Assembly: GCA_029256345.1 (NCBI GenBank)
Contig: JAQSYC010000147.1
Coordinates: 1 to 6,150 of the forward strand
From: Clostridia bacterium
Lineage (GTDB): Bacteria > Bacillota > Clostridia > Lachnospirales > Cellulosilyticaceae
DNA length: 6,150 bases
Direction: 5' to 3'
The translations under genes were made by a program, and so were the position numbers. This document shows, in pieces, positions 5,470 through 6,150 of the stretch. Within the stretch, counting starts at the first letter, position 1, and every line of letters starts with the position of its first letter. The notes under the pieces were generated by a model that was not told the DNA's origin, searched no databases, and saw only the letters and a list, made by a program, of their open reading frames with translations.

Positions 5470-6150
5470 TTCTTCATAACTCTGTATTTGCTGACTACTG
5501 TTATAATACGCCTCTACCTTCTCACTCGGTAACCTAATAGCAAATGTACTTCCAGTGCCTTCTTGACTTGTTAATGCAATACTTCCGCCCATCTCTTCAA
5601 CCAATAGTTTGACAAGGGATAAGCCAATGCCAGTACCTTCTTCTGGTCTATTTAGGACGCTTTTTACTTGCCCGAACTGTTCAAATATGTACTTGTGTTT
5701 GTCCTCGGGTATACCGATCCCCTCATCTTTGACCTCTATAATCACTTCTTTTACCTTTTTCTTTAAACTAACGGAAACACTTTTTCCCTTTGGGGTAAAC
5801 TTAATAGCATTTGATAGAAGATTTAATAGAATCCTCTCATATTTCGAATCATCTATTCCTATAATATGATGTCCTATTGTTGAATTAAAGTTTATTTCCA
5901 CCTGCCTTTGCTTGGCATAAACCTCAATAGATTCTACAATAGCCTGTGTCATGAGTACAATATCTAAGTTTCTCTTATTTGATTTGAGTTTTCCTGCACT
6001 TAATTTGGCCATATCCAAAATGTTGTTGACGAGTCTCAGCTGTCTAAAGGTGTTTTGCTTAATTTTATTGATCATTCTCATTGCTGTTTCCGAAAGTTCT
6101 TGTCCACAAATAACTTGTATCACCTGTACAGCAGAATTAATAACATTTAA
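5464..6150 (-). CDS. Sensor histidine kinase, C-terminal part (HisKA end and HATPase), 5' partial
   Basis: The frame runs open to the right edge, so the GTG at 6123 is not the true start. Of the 228 visible residues the first read LNVINSAVQVI, which fits the end of an H-box (HExxTP-LNVI); the phospho-accepting His should lie only a few residues outside the window. Then come the second HisKA helix (LVNNILDMAKLSAGKL) and a complete HATPase_c domain: N-box LLNLLSNAIKF, G1 box DEGIGIP, F-box YIFEQFGQV and G2 box EGTGIGLSLVK. A short polar tail (QQIQSYEEK) follows, with no receiver domain. The sensor region is not visible, so its signal is unknown. It converges on feoA with a 4-nt gap. Confidence 0.92.
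   Translation of the reverse strand, partial: LNVINSAVQVIQVICGQELSETAMRMINKIKQNTFRQLRLVNNILDMAKLSAGKLKSNKRNLDIVLMTQAIVESIEVYAKQRQVEINFNSTIGHHIIGIDDSKYERILLNLLSNAIKFTPKGKSVSVSLKKKVKEVIIEVKDEGIGIPEDKHKYIFEQFGQVKSVLNRPEEGTGIGLSLVKLLVEEMGGSIALTSQEGTGSTFAIRLPSEKVEAYYNSSQQIQSYEEK

Noticed and set aside
6121..6123. GTG as the start of the right-edge kinase
   Set aside because: The frame is open to the window edge and the upstream residues (LNVINSAVQ) match the end of a histidine kinase H-box, so the gene continues outside.

Overview
The window looks like chromosomal DNA of a low-GC, anaerobic Gram-positive bacterium, probably in class Clostridia. The evidence is AT-rich DNA, strong AGGAGG-type ribosome binding sites, a sigma-A style promoter, a 2Fe-superoxide reductase next to rubrerythrin (a typical anaerobe oxygen-defence pair), and Clostridia-like PAS/histidine kinase and HD-GYP proteins. 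Genus assignment is not possible from this sequence alone.

Layout, left to right. (1) 1-1035, plus strand: the end of a gene that enters from the left edge. It resembles the N-terminal, non-catalytic part of large HerA/DUF87-type ATP-binding proteins, but stops where the ATPase domain should begin. A perfect 12-bp hairpin follows and probably serves as a terminator for both converging genes. (2) 1095-2037, minus strand: a two-gene operon, desulfoferrodoxin then rubrerythrin, with a good promoter at 2152-2180 and a leader of about 108 nt. (3) 2240-4951, minus strand: an HD-GYP gene (probable cyclic-di-GMP phosphodiesterase output) followed by a PAS-PAS-HisKA-HATPase kinase, transcribed from a promoter at 5002-5031. 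(4) 5205-5459, plus strand: a lone feoA. (5) 5464 to the right edge, minus strand: the C-terminal part of a second histidine kinase, converging on feoA with a 4-nt gap.

The most interesting part is region 3. The HD-GYP gene keeps its promoter, ribosome binding site, ATG and about eight codons, then jumps out of frame into the second half of a receiver domain. The part carrying the phospho-acceptor aspartate is missing, while the HD-GYP catalytic domain is intact. The kinase downstream has a C-terminal tail like those that follow receiver domains in hybrid kinases, but no receiver. As it stands, this locus encodes a sensor kinase and a c-di-GMP output domain with no visible phospho-acceptor aspartate between them. 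Together with the truncated ATPase-like gene at the left edge, this suggests domain-level deletions in progress, or rewired proteins.

Functionally, the window combines oxygen and superoxide defence (dfx, rbr), ferrous iron uptake (feoA) and two signalling loci. I see no tRNA, rRNA, CRISPR array, transposase or phage structural gene.
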